From NCBI GenBank assembly GCA_013396525.1, contig VWYX01001283.1:1-64000 (forward strand): a stretch of 64,000 bases of DNA, given 5' to 3'. This DNA is from Chaetorhynchus papuensis (Eukaryota > Chordata > Aves > Passeriformes > Rhipiduridae). Position numbers and translations under genes: made by a program. Positions 39,701 to 54,342 of this stretch are shown in pieces. The notes beneath the pieces are model-generated. The model did not search any database, was not told the origin of the DNA, and worked only from the letters and a program-made list of their open reading frames with translations. How positions within the stretch are numbered: the first letter of the stretch is position 1; each line of letters opens with the position of its first letter.

Positions 39701-41234
39701 GCAAGTATTACGAACCAGAATCTGTACTCCAAAAGCTGTATCCTAAGTTCTTTTACCAAGCCAGTAACACACACAGAGGACCACTAGGACATTCCACTTG
39801 CACATTTACTAGTTATATTATTAAAGAAGTCCCATAAACATAGTAATACTTTTTCTCCTGAAGAAACAAAGGTTTTTCCCTATGTTATTGTTCAGAAACT
39901 GCTGTCCTTAACTTCAACTAAGTGCTACTCGTTCACAGACAGAGAGAATGCTGCAAGAATCCTAAGGACATGAAAGGCTCTAGTTTGATAATAATTTTCT
40001 CCCCCCTCTGCCTCCCCTTGCACTGCAGTGTTACTCAATTCTTTTCACTCCCTCACTGCTGTGCTACCTGCTGCACAATGTTGCAATAACTATTAGATCA
40101 AGGCAAATTGGATTAAAAAACACATACAAAAAATAATTCTTTAGACACCTGAGGGAGAGTAAGCTTTTAACCTGTATCAGTTCTATAATCCAGTTGAGGT
40201 AATTCAGATGCAAAAGCAGTTTCAGCATCCCAATCAAATCAATGTCCTAGCACTGGAAGTGAAGAGCTAAGAAGCTTGAGTTAGAACATACTATACCTTG
40301 AGATTCCCTCCTCCCAGCAAAGGATTTATGAAGTAAAGCACAATAAAAGCAAGACAATTCTACTTTCAAGTACTTAAAGTACTTGAAAACAGATCCTGAC
40401 TAAGGCAGATCTCAAGCTTAGTAACTTCATTATACAGACTAGTTCCTTTTCACAACTACTCAGCAGACTACTCAAAATCCAGCTAGCTAAAAAAAAAAGC
40501 TTCAAAAACAGTTGAAAATTTTAATATTACCATTGTAAAAGCTGTATTTTAAAGATAACAATGAAAATGCTAGAAATAAATCTTGTTTCCTGTGTGCATT
40601 TCTATTGAAGCCTGTAGGAGATACTGTGTAAGTAAAATGGAAGCATTGTTTGTGAAACAGTTTTAACACTACCCCAAAAGCAAAACCAAACCAGAAACCT
40701 ACTCAAACATGCAGCCATAGTAACCATCCACAAAACTCGGGAAAGCAATGTTTCATTATGCCTATGGACCTAAAATTTTAAATAAAATTTTAAAAGAAAT
40801 ACCAATAAAAACTTTGCTGTTAGATCTGTGGAGTCTCCCCCTTCTTTGAAACAGGGGAAAAAAATCTGACAATAGCAGTTTGTAAATAATGGTTAATTGA
40901 AAAGGGTAAAATCACTGTATTGTATATGCAGTTGCCAGGTGGTCACGAAGTGCAGAGCTCCCCTTTGGAAGGCTTCAAGGCAGCAAAGGCCACAAATGCA
41001 ACGTAGAGGCTCTTACCATAGTTTGTACAGAATGACTTTCTGTAAAGTATTTTTTTACCCTCACTGTGAGGAGGGGTGTTTCTACTTAACATCCATCGGA
41101 CAGTGCTACCAAAACCATCACATGTGTAAGATCAGTACCCCCTGCTCCTGGCTCCTTGTTATGTGGTTGGCATAACCAGGGCCATTTTGTAAGGCAAGCA
41201 GCCGCTCTCTGTAGCCAAGTAGGTAATGTATTTG
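39701..41234. other. Intergenic, no gene seen
   Basis: AT-rich, with no recognised repeat or coding signal; frames are short and without domain similarity. Confidence 0.6.
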
Positions 41235-41658
41235 TTCCCTTTTCCTCATTATCAGGCCCCGAAGGTCCAGTGAACCAAGCAGACAAAGCAAACAGATTTC
41301 TTCTTCCCCTCCCGACTCACCTCAAGGTTTCTGGGCGCCAGGACAATTACTCCCTTCCCTGCCAGCCCTGAAGGTCCCAGGCACCCAGCCAGAGAGGTGC
41401 TGTTGTTGACCCTGAGGGAAGCCTAACAGCACACAGAGCTGTAATTGTAAGTCAGGTTGTATTAGAAATGCTGTATTAGGCTACTTCTGAATTGGGCTAC
41501 ATTGATTCTACTTCTAGAAATCCTGTGCCATTCTTGTAATAAATTCTGTGATATACTAATTATAATAGCCCGCTAAAAAAAGAAAGCTTTAATTGTAACT
41601 ACAGGCTATCATCATCATCATTCTGCCCAAGATCCCTAAAAGACCTGTCTGTCCCCTT
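41235..41658 (+). mobile_element. LTR-like dispersed repeat, copy 1 (internally shorter)
   Basis: Shares its first part (about 41244-41420: ATTATCAGGCCCCGAAG, GAACCAAGCAGACAAAGC, CTGGGCGCCAGGACAATTAC) nearly base for base with 53715-53891, and its last part (ACATTGATTCT, AGAAATCCTGTG, AAAGCTTTAA, CTACAGGCTA, ACCTGTCTGTCCCCTT) with 54190-54342. It lacks about 210 bp present in the other copy. The late poly(A)-like hexamer region suggests a solo LTR, but no TG...CA ends or target duplication can be fixed. Confidence 0.6.
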
Positions 41659-44600
41659 AGCATTGGGTGACGCAGGTAGAGTATCTCAGGACTGAACACA
41701 TGAAGTCAGTCTGTGTGTAGACTGTATATATATCTACTGAACCAATGGGAATACCCTGTTCTTAATGGAGTCCTTTCTGACTGGACCAGGCACCTTTCTG
41801 TCAGACTCAAGGGGACCACAGAGCAGTCTCATCCTGTACCACACATATCCTACAAGTTCAACACCTTGCCCCAAATACCAGACTTACTGTTTCTGCATAG
41901 GAAGTGAACAAAGTGTTCCATACTATCATCCTCAGAAGTTACCAAGAACACTGTTTCTACTATAGCCCAGTTCCCCTGGAAAATACTGTTTTCACTATCA
42001 GTGTAGAATGAAACAAAGGACAAAGACTTTCCTCTCTTCTCTGAAAAAGCTGCTGTCACCTCAGTAATACACTCGTGCCCATCCTGCCCCAAGCTGCCAA
42101 ATCAGTTATGGTAACAGCTGAGCTTTCCAGATTTAGGGAGTGTTTTAGGACTCCAGTTTCTGACTCATCCGCACTGACAGGACAGCTGGAGAGGTTAAAG
42201 ACATCTGACAAAGGCATTTTGAGTCACCCCACTATCTAAAGGATAAAATCAGTATGATTTGAATCAAGAGTCTAACCCTTTAAATACTCATTTGAGATTA
42301 CTCATGTGAACCATCATTGCTATACTTATTAACTAGCACAAAGGTTTGAAGAAAAGGCTATCATAGAAGAAATTAATATAAAAGCATTGAGGTAGGTGGA
42401 CCTGCTTTTTCAAAAAAAGCTTGGTTAACCCACCAAGATTTGGATGCTGACATGCCAGAAGTGACACATTATGCTCAGGTATTTAAGACTCATTTAATTC
42501 CCTGAGTATTCTGACAAAGATCCAAACGTGGATGCAATGCTCATTTGAGTGCTGAAGGGTCCTGACATAATATCTGCCGTGGTGATCCACATGAAGTAGC
42601 ATCGGTTCTGCTTGTTCCTTCTTTCTTGATGTAATCTATGTTTGTGCCAGAGACACGGTGCTCTCTGCTCATCCCGGAGTGGCTGTTGATGAGAACAATA
42701 CCAGTGCAAAGCTGTTCATACTGACGCAAAAATGTACAGAATTCTCACTTCGAAACCTTTTCTACCATGAGGGAAAAGGAACTGAGTTAGAAGACGCTGA
42801 TATTAAATACATAAGTATTACTACATACAAGACTGTGGGCGTATGCAGCTCTATTTAGATACTGATCTGGATCTGGTAAAGAATACAGAGATATTGCTAT
42901 GAATCAACTGCTTGCTCAAGACTTTTTTTTTTTAAAGCTGTGCATGGGCGTTGTCAGACAACACAAATTTAACTACAGTGTTACTGAATTAAGCATGTCA
43001 TACACTGACAACAAAAGATTTTTTTCTTTTAATGAAGAATAAAGTGTTTTATTGCTGCATAAACAAGTAAAGGACCAACTCTTAATTTATGGATTAAAGA
43101 TTTATTTCAAGAGTCAGAGGCTGACAGGCACTGCATATGCCTGGCCAGTTCTATTTACTATTTTATCTCTTTTGTAAAGGGAAAGCTTCCTAGGGCAAGC
43201 TGTCAGAGCACTGGTAAAAATGGAAAGAGTCATTACATCTAGGCCTGCCACCTGTTTTCTTTTTTCCACTGTGGGATCACGAGATCTATGACTCTTGCTT
43301 AACAGCAGTTTAAATTCAAGGCTCCACCAGTGGAAGCATTACTTCTAAAGTATGCTTAAAAATCCTGGGGAGCCTGCTGCAAAAATTGCAGTTTGTGAAC
43401 TAAAGGCAGCTGTAAGTTTGTTAGTATTTTTAGATCAATAATCACTGAGGTAACGCAAGAAGTGGCAACCTCTGCTGGTTTGTAAATATACAGTGCTTTA
43501 TACTGCAACGTCCCAAAATAATGGTTTTGTTTTGAATGAAGATTATCCAGTGAAAATCACCCATCTCTAAGAAAATACAGCCTGCTAGCTGAACAGGAAT
43601 ATATCCTCTTTTAGGCTCCTTCATTATCTAATGTCTTGGAAAACACATTCAGATTCTCCCCAAGTCTGAGACAACACATTTCACACTGCCTGCCCTAATC
43701 ACTCTTGCTCTTTGTTTTCCACAAAGCACAAGTTATTCTACCAGAAAACAGAAGAAAAAAAATATTCCCCCAAAGACACTCTCAACAACTGTCACAAATG
43801 CTGATTTTAGATTAAAAGCTCCCAAATAAGATTTTTGTTAAAAATAGAGGCTTCTTGATTTTGCAGTAGTAGTCAAATGTGTTTGGGCTAAACCCACCCC
43901 AAAATTTTATGTTTGATTTTTATTGTTAATGACTTAACATTATCTTAGCATCATCATTCAGTGTACTCTAAAAACATTTATAGGCAGATGAACTGCGAGG
44001 AATGTGAACAAGGAAGGCCAGCTCATGCTGTAGGGTGGAACAGATAGCTCTAGCATACTAAAAATAAAAAGAAAGCATTAACACACCATGTGCTGTGCAA
44101 CCCCAAATTATTTAGAAGTGTTCCAATAAAAGGTAACCCCGACAAAAGTTCAGACCTACTGAAGAAGACAACCAAAAATGGCTGAAGCCAGCCACATGCC
44201 TCCTTGCACAAAATAAGCAGAAGTTTTAACTAACAATTTTGTTTCTTTGATTTTATGCACACTGTAGGATAACATACATCCAGTCATAGAGTTTTTCTTG
44301 GTAACAAGATAACTGTGCCAGACAGGAGTTAAAATGCAAGCGATGAAGCAAATTTTGGTTTGTACACAGCCCACAACTATGTTTTTCTTAAATGACTGAC
44401 TTGTCTTGCACGTCAGTTGTAGTAACTTCTTACGGAGTAAATTCCATTTTAACCCCTGTGTTCGTACTACTGTGCTGATGCACATTCTCTCTCAAACTGT
44501 ATAAGCAAAGCAGTAATAAAGGAAAGAGGTCTTCACAAAAGCAAAGGATCTTATCAGTAAGTCAAATTATTTGATATCACAGAATCATGTCATTTCAACC

Positions 44601-47084
44601 CTATGTTAATTTTCATCATTTTTGGAAGCCACAGGCAACATGGGTGCAAGAACATGGGTGCTTCTGCGTGCATATACAGTAAATAGTCAACAACAAATGA
44701 TTTTTTTCCACAACATTAAATTGAAAATAGGAACCAGAACTGGATTATTTCTTAGAATGTTTCTGTTAATAATCTTGCAGCTGGGGAGAAGCCTAAGGAG
44801 ACTTACGAGAGGTAAATCTTTTAAGCAGAACTGCTTGAAACCGCAACCCAGTAGACAAATTCTACTGACTGTAGCAGGGAAGTGGGTGAGATAATTTAAT
44901 GGCACCACAGCCTTGTGCAAATCTTAATCTAGTTTTTACTTTGCTTGTAAAGTGGTAGCAGTTTCGTATACCCTGCAGCAGAGATGTGAAATCAGTTAGT
45001 TACACTCTGAGTTCCTCAGGACTGGCAGCAAGCTTCTTAGTCTCAGCCTTGTTGAAGTGCTCACTCATACTATTCAGGTAACCAGCTCCAATTACAGGAG
45101 CATACAGATGGGCAATCACTGCATTTTCTTAAGCTTTTATTCGGTTCTCTTGGAGTCAAGACACGGCAGTCTGCCTATCAACTTATTTGGTCTTGTGCTT
45201 TCTAGCAAAGAAGTTAAAACATGGCATCAAAACAGGACACGCTTGCTCAACAGCTTCTCAGCTTCAGCCCACCAGAAAACGTGGAGGAAAATGCAATCCA
45301 CTTTATCCATATTAAAAAGCTTCATTGAATTACCATTCTGCAAGATAACCTGACATCAGCAAAAAGATACATCAAAGATTAAAATGCTCTTAAGCATATT
45401 CTAGAAAGGGGGCTTTGAACCAAAAGATGCCTGGTTCAAATTTGTCAGATTTTGCCTGGCAGGTCTCAAGTATTACTGACCTGTCTGAAAGAACTGCAGT
45501 TGATTCAAAACAGCAACAGCTTCATGTGTCTTGGTTTTGTTCAAGAAGTATCTCATTAGCATATCAGATGATAGTTCCAGAGTCCACAATTTATTTTCAT
45601 TCTGGCATATCCATATGCTGAATACTACTCAAATTCCCTTTTAAGAGCCCTAACTAGAATACCTCTTCTTAACTCAACAGGGAGTTGCACTAACAACTGG
45701 CATTTGCACTCACTGGGTAGGGAGCCAAAAAACCCCATTCCAGCTTCAGACCAACACTGAACCCAAGCTGCCATTCTGAAGCCTTTGCTTTTGTACATGG
45801 CAGAACTTTACACTGAACAAGAACTAAAATGCATGTGTGTCTCATGATTCACTTGGAGCAACTGTTTGACCACAACAACTAACAGTGACTGAACACTTTG
45901 TCCTCAACACTGCCCGCTTCTGCCTTAACTCCACTTCTAACACAAACAGAAAACCAAAACAAACAAACCCCCCCAGATTCAATTTTTAACTCATAACCTA
46001 CCAAGTAAAAATGCATAATACCCTGAGAAGCAGCAGGTCTGTAAGGAAAAAGTCTCCATAGAGACAGAAGAAAGGTATCTTTTCTTAGCCTTGTTCCTTT
46101 CAACAGCAGGGAATTCTCCCAGCCTCCTTGTTTCTTAATAGAGCTTTCAAAAGCTCCATTTCTTCTTCTTCTTAATTCATGAATAGAACAGGACAGGTAG
46201 GGTCATGCAGTGGCACATTTTTTTTTAGCCATCTCATTGCTCTTTTTCAACATCCAAACATGTAATGTCTCCTAATCCTTCCCAACATGCCCTCCTACCC
46301 CACATAATGCCCTTCCTTTCTCCTACTACGTTGCCCATTTTTAGATCAAAATCAGCTAACTCAAACCAGCTGTGATCACAAGCTAGCAAACGCTGAACCA
46401 GCTGTCATGAATCAGAGCAACTACAGCCACAGCTGAAGGCAAGCAGGATAAAATAAGGAAGGACATTAGTTTAACTTGCTTACAGAAAAGCTGTTCTCTC
46501 ATTGTTAGACAATACTAAACTTCAAGACCAGTCTTTTTCCTTGCTTAGTTAGATCTAAAAATTCTGTACTGTTTTCCTCCTAAAATTAAGTGCACTGCTC
46601 TTACTCCTCAGCTGTCCTTTTTTATGTTTGAGATGTGTCTGCTCCAACTCTTCATTGATCAAGACCACCAACTCCAGCTTCAACTTTGGTTCTGCTTTCT
46701 GCCCCATCACATTAATTTTCAAAACTGTGAAAGAAAAAAAAAAAAAAGCAGCTCAGTGGTTGCTTTTAGGCAAAAAACCCCAAACTGAACAGAAACAAAT
46801 AAAAAATCTCAGCCCCAAACTTTTCCCTATACCAGGCTGCAGTTTTCTTTGAAACAATTAAATCTTTATTCAGTGTAAAGCAAAATAAAAATAAAATTCA
46901 TAACTGTAAGATCCTATTTAATTTATGATGCAAGGACTTATCCAAGTTTAACTTAGATTATACAAGGGGTGTAAGGAGGAGACTGCTCCGGTCACAAATG
47001 GGGAAATGACAGTACTGAATAACCTCTAAGATGGCCTTGCTTTAGCACTGCTAAGGGGCAACAGAGAGAGTAGATCTTCAGTAG
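41659..47084. other. Intergenic, no gene seen
   Basis: AT-rich. It contains a short CR1-like tail remnant near 44577-44605 (CACAGAATCATGTCATTTCA) and simple A-runs at 46735. No frame with recognisable protein similarity. Confidence 0.55.
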
Positions 47085-47275
47085 AATCACAGAATCATAG
47101 AATCAGCTAGGTTGGAAAAGATCTTGGACATCATCAAGCCCACCCTATGACCTAACACCACCTTATCAACCAGACCTGGCACCAAGTGCCACATGCAGTC
47201 TTTTTCTAAACACCTCCAGGGACGGTGACTCCACCACCTCCCTGGCAGCCCATTCCAGTAGTAGGCTCGCTCTTA
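47085..47275 (-). repeat. CR1 LINE 3' end, antisense
   Basis: AGAATCACAGAATCATAGAA tail repeats, GGTTGGAAAAGATCTTGG, CATCATCAAGCCC, CCAAGTGCCACATGCAG, CTCCAGGGACGGTGACTCC, CACCTCCCTGGCAGCCCATT. It is well preserved, so relatively young. Confidence 0.92.
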
Positions 47276-49107
47276 AGTGTAGATATTGCACAGTATATGA
47301 GGGCTTTAAACTTCAGTCATTGATAGCACAGATTGGTGGATCAACATCAACAAGGTCCTAGAATGGGCTTCCTAACGCTGTATTTCCAAATCCAGAAATT
47401 TGATTCCTTGAATTTACTGAAATTCCTTTTTCAGAGAAAAGTAAATTTTCTGTCATTTTGATCATCATTGCTACATTTAACACAATAATTTTTTTGTCCT
47501 CAGGGTTGTTTATTGTTTTTATGGGAACTTTTGTAGGCAAAATATCAACCTCAATATCCAAACAGCTTGACCAGCAACAGTTCAAAATCTGTCACAGAAA
47601 GGAACGCAGTCCTCTGATGACTGCAGCTCTGAGGCCACCAATTTATTTTTCTACTCCTTCAGTAAGGCACACTATTTTTATACAGTCCCTCAAAAACCCT
47701 CTCCTCTCTGAAGGCTCTAAACCCCATTTCTATCAATATTTTAATTGTACCAGAAGTTTAAAATAAATAAATCTTTTAAAATCCAGAAAATGGATCTGGC
47801 ACTTTAAAATTCGGCAGGGAAATGTGCTCCCCGGTGGCAATCCCAAGAATATATAAAAAAAGATGTTTTCATTTAATTTAAAATTTTACCCATGACTGCT
47901 GAATTACAACCCCTTACAACTAGTATGTAAAAGATTAAACTCAAGTTACATAACATTCTTTCTCAATATTTCAGATATTAAGTAGCATAACAAGACTTTA
48001 TGAAGGATATCTTTCAGGAAGTGAATATTTTCCAAATGACTCTAATAATAAAGCTAACGCCTCAATTTCCACATATTGAGATTACTGTGCTAAGAGTGTA
48101 GTGTGACTGCTAAAATATTTTTTTAAACTTTGAGATTCTCTGTGTCAAGACTGAACAAGTGCCATTTCAACACTGCATGATATTAACTTAAATGTTTAAA
48201 AATAAACATTCTCAAGAACAGCAAGTTAGAATGACCATATGTAGGTAGTAACAATTACTGTCATATGTGGCATATTTTCACAAAGCCATGAAGAATATGC
48301 TTTTTTCAATCAGATGTTTGACCCTGAAAAATACACAGCAGAACACATGAGAACTGTTCCAGTTAAGCAGCTGCTTTTTCCTTTTAATTTAAACACCCCC
48401 ACTGCTCAACACTGAGACTGCCCAAAAATTGCACTGGTAGTGTGCAGAATGGAGCAAGAGCACTCTTACAGGGAGGTCACAAAAGTTGCTCCATACTTTT
48501 CAGTGTATACACTCCTTGTTGTTTTCATATAGAATTATTTAGATCCCACATTGGCAGTAAGAAAAACAAACACACTGCAGAAACTCCATTGGCTGCATCA
48601 GTGTTGTTTTAGGTGATGGTAATTATTACCAAGCTAAAAAGCTAATGAGAGTTAGAGCCTAGGGGAAAATGAGACATCTCCAAGAGAAATAATTCCCTTC
48701 TCTACATCTTAGGAAGGCCCAAGCAAAACTGACTCTATACAAATTAACTGGCTGTGTTAATTATAACATCCATCCATAAGCTAGGAATTCAAGTGCAGAC
48801 TAAGTGAGCTTGAGCCATGACAGAACAAATTTGTGTTGAACATCACCAGTTACTCTTGAGAAGAGCTCTGAATTCTTGGGGTTTGTGGTAGAACAGTTAC
48901 AGGTTAAGAATACAGGGAAACAAACAAACAAACAAACATAAGAAATTTTATGGGAATTAGAGACCAGTTGTTTTCAACTTCTGTCTCAAGTGTATGGATC
49001 ATGAATGACTTTTAAGGGACCTGCAAAAGACATCTGGTAAAAACAAACCTAAATCTACTAATATTACGTGTGCTGTATGTGTATTTTCTTACCCATCACT
49101 TTCATGA
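47276..49107. other. Intergenic, no gene seen
   Basis: AT-rich, with a (CAAA)n microsatellite at about 48918-48938. Nothing else is recognised. Confidence 0.6.
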
Positions 49108-49400
49108 CCAGGGACAGGACTCAAGGAAATGGCCTGAAGTTATGCCAGGGGAGGTTTAGGTTGGATATCAGGAAAAGGTTTTTTTTACCCACAGGGTGGT
49201 TGGGCACTGGAACAGGCTCTCCAGGGGAGTGGTCACAGCACCAAGCCTGACAGAGCTAAAGAAGCGTTTGGACAACACTCTTGGGCACTCTTGGGCACAT
49301 GGTGAGTCTTGGGGTGTCCTGTCATGGCCAGGAGCTGGGCTCAGTGATCCTGATGGGTTCCTTCCAACTCAGCATATTCTCTGGTTCTATGATTACAGCT
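49108..49400 (+). repeat. CR1 LINE 3' end, sense
   Basis: CAGGGACAGGACTCAAGGAA, TATGCCAGGGGAGGTTTAGG, GGATATCAGGAAAAGG, GGGTGGTTGGGCACTGGAAC, AGGCTCTCCAGGGGAGTGGT, and a tail GATCCTGATGGGTTCCTTCC with TTCTATGATTA. A short internal duplication, CTCTTGGGCA, occurs twice at about 49279-49299. Confidence 0.92.
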
Positions 49401-52400
49401 TTTCCAGGAGTTCCATTTGGAAAGAGGCTTAAAACAGATTTAGACGTAAAATTCAAACACCACAAGGTGTTAAAAAAAGGTTCTGAAAAAAGTTTCCCTC
49501 ATTTACAAGCACTTCTGTAGAAATTTAAAATTTAAATCACTCAAATAGCTGTGAAGCAAATCCATGATTTGTAACCAATGACATTTTCTTTATGTAATTG
49601 CTCATCACCTTGCATATTTTGCAAAAGGAATAAAATCCCACTACTCTCACATTTAGATTACTTCAATATCAAGAGATGAAGTTTCCTAAACGGGATCTGA
49701 AAAAGGAGACTAAAATTTGAAGAGAAACCCATAGGAGATACCATTGTAGAGACACAGATAGTGCAGAACACCTGGCTCAAATGTTTTCAGAAACTAAAAG
49801 TTACGCTATCGTTTTCACTTAACTGGGTTTTTTTGTGTCACGCCAAGAGTTGGACTATAAGATTGTAATGTGATATTTGTGGGAGGAGGGAAGGAATGTG
49901 AACTGGGGAACAGACCGCTTGCCACTCCAGTTAGTAAAAATATTTCTTCCTACATCAGCCTAACTCTAGATGTTCATTCATAATCAAGATAAGCAACATG
50001 TCTGTTATTGTTTGCAATCGTAAGACAAAAACCTCGGAACCAAGAGGTGGCATTAACTATAATAAATTCCTCTGTCCTAACATTAAGGATGCTGTAACTG
50101 CCAAACTAACAAAAGAGCTATGAATCAGAAGAGTACTGATACACAGGTAAGGATAGGTAAGGTAAGGATAGCCTACTAGCAACTGACCAAAATTTATTTA
50201 ATGTATCATTTTCAAGAGCCGTAATAAAAAGCCATGAGTGCTTGGAGAAGACTACAGCTAGAGGTTTATAGACTACTTATGAGAGTATTGTAATTTCAAT
50301 AACATTGGAAACACAGAGATCTGGCTTCTTCAGATAATCTTTAGAAGACTTGAGGAGTGTTTGCACATTTTACTAGAAAAGTAAATGCACACAGTTTATG
50401 AAAACGTATATGTTTGGGCACTATGGCTGTATTTTCTGCTCTTTAAAAAAATGGGGTTTCTCAATAACTAATTTGATCACAATTAAAAAAATCAACTTAC
50501 ATACTGAACAGCCATTAGCCTTACATTGCCTGCAAAAAAAAATTTTATTGCTAATGGAACAGAGGTACTACAGGGATTGTTGATGGCATAAAAGCCACCA
50601 CAGCAAAGGTGTCTTGCTGTCTCCCTCCTCTTGATCATTTTAACTGCCTAGACGGATATGTCATATTGATACTTCTTATAGACAAGCACACACATTTATA
50701 AGATAAGGAAAGACATTAAATATTTCACCTGAAATACCTCAGAATTATCAGGTATAAGTAAAGAATTCTGAAGAGAAGCAATATAAACCACCACAATATT
50801 TTACCTGTTTAAGCCAAAATTTGTCTTGGAGGTCCATACAGCTGGCAAACACAGGTGGACACCAGTATGCTCCTCTGTGTCAGAAGGACATAAGTAAGCT
50901 GAACATAATCACACCATTTTAAACTATAGCAAGTTTTATGCTTTAGCATCCCTCTGTAGCTATGGTTACTCACTGCCTCAACAGAGCTGTTGATGCCTCA
51001 TTTGTTTCTGCATAAAGATCAATAACTTCCTTTCGAAGGGTTCTTTTTCCCTTGAAAATTCAAGGGAAATATTTCAGTAGATCTTAAAAAAGGCCAGCAT
51101 TTGCAGAAAAAGGTGAAGAGAAATTGGAATTTTTTAAGCAACACTAAAGTCTTTAAAACAGTCATCAAATGCTTCTTTCTTCATGGAGTAAAACCTATTT
51201 ATGTGAAAACAGAGAAGATCTGTGGAGAGAAAATAGGGAAGTAAAGACACCATTACTGACACATTCTAACACTTCATTAGTTAAACCGCTTTTGAGTGTA
51301 ATCATTATCTCCAACAGGAAATTATCTTGCATAAAGTAGGTCTCATAAACAAGTTTCTAGTATCCCTCACTCAGTAACTGAAAGGCAACAATAAATGTTA
51401 TCCCATGAAGCATTGTGCTGCTCATGCACACAGATTAGTTTTAAAGCAAACAAACATGACATGGTGATAGATTACACCTCCTTATATCTGAAACGTGGAT
51501 GACTTTTAGGTTCCCAGAGTTATAAATCTGGGTCCCACTTATTAAAAACATGCTCTAAATTGATGGTGAAACATGCCAGAGGCACTGCAAAGCAAAATTT
51601 TCCATTTCAATTTAGAAGCATTTTGTTTCCCAATTTATTTACAATTTGCACTAATAAAAGAGGACTTTATGTCTTGAATATAAAATCCTCTAGACGTGAC
51701 AAGAGAAGTGCATTTGGCAAACAGGAGGGAAGAGAGCTGGTGTGATTACGTAGAAAAGCACGTTGTTCAGTCTCGGTAATGGTTGCCATGTTGCTGCACA
51801 TTTAGATCATGAAGGCTGCAAGTCAGGCAGTGTTTCTATGGAGAGGTAATTCCTTTTATTAGCTTAACTAATATAGCTGGAAAAAAGACCTGATGTGCAT
51901 CTGGGCACATAAGCCTTCTGAGGTCACCATGTGACCAAAAGCTTGCTTGGCACCCTGTCCCATTATAAGCCAGCGTAATAAAAGGCAATTACCTCCCTCT
52001 ACAACCCTCAGCTGATATATATCATTTAAACACACTCAGTCTCTGCAAAGAGATTATAGTGAAAAAACAGGATACTGGTTTAGCAAGATTCATGTACCTT
52101 CATAATACAGAATCTCCCAGGACTGTTACAGCACTTCATCAAAATGTCACGTGCAGCAAAAAGTCTAGGCCAAACAAACAAAAAGCTTTTATATATCAGA
52201 AGGCATTACATTTTAGGGAACCCCACAGACTGAGAAAGCAGCACTCTTACACATGTGTGTTAATTTTGTAATGCAGTTCTGTGGAAAAAGGCAGCAAGAA
52301 GTAACTGAAACCCTGGGGACAGGGAAGAACTTCATTATCACAGTGGTATTTAATAAAAGAAATTCCTGCATTACAGGAGCTGTTTCTCTTAGAAAACAAG

Positions 52401-53704
52401 AAGCAATATGGGAGAGGAAGTTAGCCAACAATCATCATGAAGAGATGAAAAGAGATGGTACTTCTCCTGAAGAAGCAGAGATTATGTACATCTAAGGTGC
52501 TGACACTGTCTCTTGAATTAGCTTTAAAGATCAATCCTTCAGGAAAGTATTCAAAAGCTGTGAAAAGGTCTCAGTGAGGTACCAGTCCTCAGCTGGCTCC
52601 TTGGCTTTCACCACCAGGGGTTCTCCCAAAAAAAAAAGTTGTACAAGAACATTCTAGACAATTTAAGTTCCCCGACTTTCTTTTACAGTACAGGGTTTAA
52701 AATTCTGCTTAAGAAATGCATTCTCATAAATCAGTTTCACATTAGACTTAACTGAGTAACTCTGCAACAGGCATAAGGCACTCCAGGCATGCTATATTTC
52801 AGCCACCTTAAGGCATCTAAAAAGATGACATCTAAGCTAATGGATTCAAATTCAGGGAGCCATGAACATCTAAAAGGTAATTTATTGCATACTGGAAGAA
52901 GGTGACTTTAGAGATCTAATTTTCAAGTTGGAGTTCCTGAGTATAGTAGTTAGATTGTCTCTTGCCTACCCTGCTTGGTACGCGGTCACAAAGAAAATTA
53001 TTACTAAGATGGTGAGTACTGGGATCCTAAAGATGTTACTTAGGAATGTGGTTCAGCGTTGATAAAGCAGGGCAATGCTTTATGTAAGTCAGATGCAGTG
53101 GCCCAGCCTACGAAATGCAATACACAGCAAGCTGTTAGCTACCACATTTCATTGGCAGATCAGTCCAATCTCATTAAGCAGACCCCTGTGGCAACCAAGA
53201 GATGTGCTATTTTATAATGGGATAGTTTTCCAGAGCAAAACTGGAATTACTGTTTTCCGGCAGTACCCGAACATTCAAGGATTTTGACTTGAGGATGATG
53301 CTACAGAAAAGAAAACAAGTAACCTCCCACCTCTAAACCAAGGAAGAATGCACATGCTCAGCTCTGATAAATACCAGCTTTAGAAGGAATCCATTACATC
53401 ATGCTTTCCTTGAACCTGGTGAACTAACACCTTGTCAACCTCCTCTAGATCATGCTTACCAATATCTATGCAAGGTAAAATTCCCTAAAACAACCAAGAT
53501 GGTTGTTCCCACTGAATAAAAGCAACGGGAAGGAGACAAAACAAATGCTTAACAACTTCTTTTATTCAGTATTCCCCTCACACTCTCAAAGGGTTCATGG
53601 AAAGGAAAGCACATAATGTGACCCGTATCCCCCACTGTGGTTAGCCTAACTAGCAGCATTTTGTAAGTCAAGCCATCATTATCTGTGTCTGAGCAGAGAA
53701 TTCA
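49401..53704. other. Intergenic, no gene seen
   Basis: AT-rich. A small tandem AGGATAGGTAAGGTA-type repeat lies at about 50146-50172. No coding or RNA gene signal is recognised. Confidence 0.55.
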
Positions 53705-54342
53705 TTCCCTTCCCCCTATTATCAGGCCCCGAAGTTCCAGTGAACCAAGCAGACAAAGCAAACAGATTTCTTCTTCCCCTCCCGACCCACCTCAAGGTTT
53801 CTGGGCGCCAGGACAATTACTCCCTTCCCTGCCAGCCCTGAAGGTCCCAGGCACCCGGCCAGGGAGGTGCTGTTGCTGACCCTGAGGGAAGCCTAACAGC
53901 ACACGGAGCTGTCTGTAAAATAGGCAAGTCCTAAGTGGGGAACTTGGACTCAAACTGCTGCTGGACTGCGAGACCCAAGACTTCCCAGTGACCAGGGATG
54001 CCTCCACTGTTGGAGGTTTGAGGAAGTCGCTTGTATTCTTGTATATGTGAGTCTAGATTATGATTTTTATATTGATACAGCAAACCATGATTAAGATCTG
54101 ACTCAACCTGCAGAAGGTCCAGGTGATTAGAAATTGTAACATAAGTTGCATTGCAAGTGCCGTATTATGCAATTGTGAATTGTACTACATTGATTCTGCT
54201 TCTAGAAATCCTGTGCTATCCTAATCTTAAATTCTGTTCCATACTAATCATAGCAGCCTGTGGAGAAAATAAAGCTTTAACTACAGGCTAGTGTCATCAT
54301 TATTCTGCCCAGGATCCTTAAAAGAACCTGTCTGTCCCCTTT
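53705..54342 (+). mobile_element. LTR-like dispersed repeat, copy 2 (full form)
   Basis: Same family and orientation as 41235-41658, about 640 bp. It has the conserved 5' block (53715-53891), a middle segment absent from copy 1, and the shared 3' block with AATAAAGCTTTAA (about 54270) followed by CTACAGGCTAG and CCTGTCTGTCCCCTT. A poly(A) signal shortly before the end fits an LTR R/U5 junction. No retroviral genes adjoin it. Confidence 0.6.
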
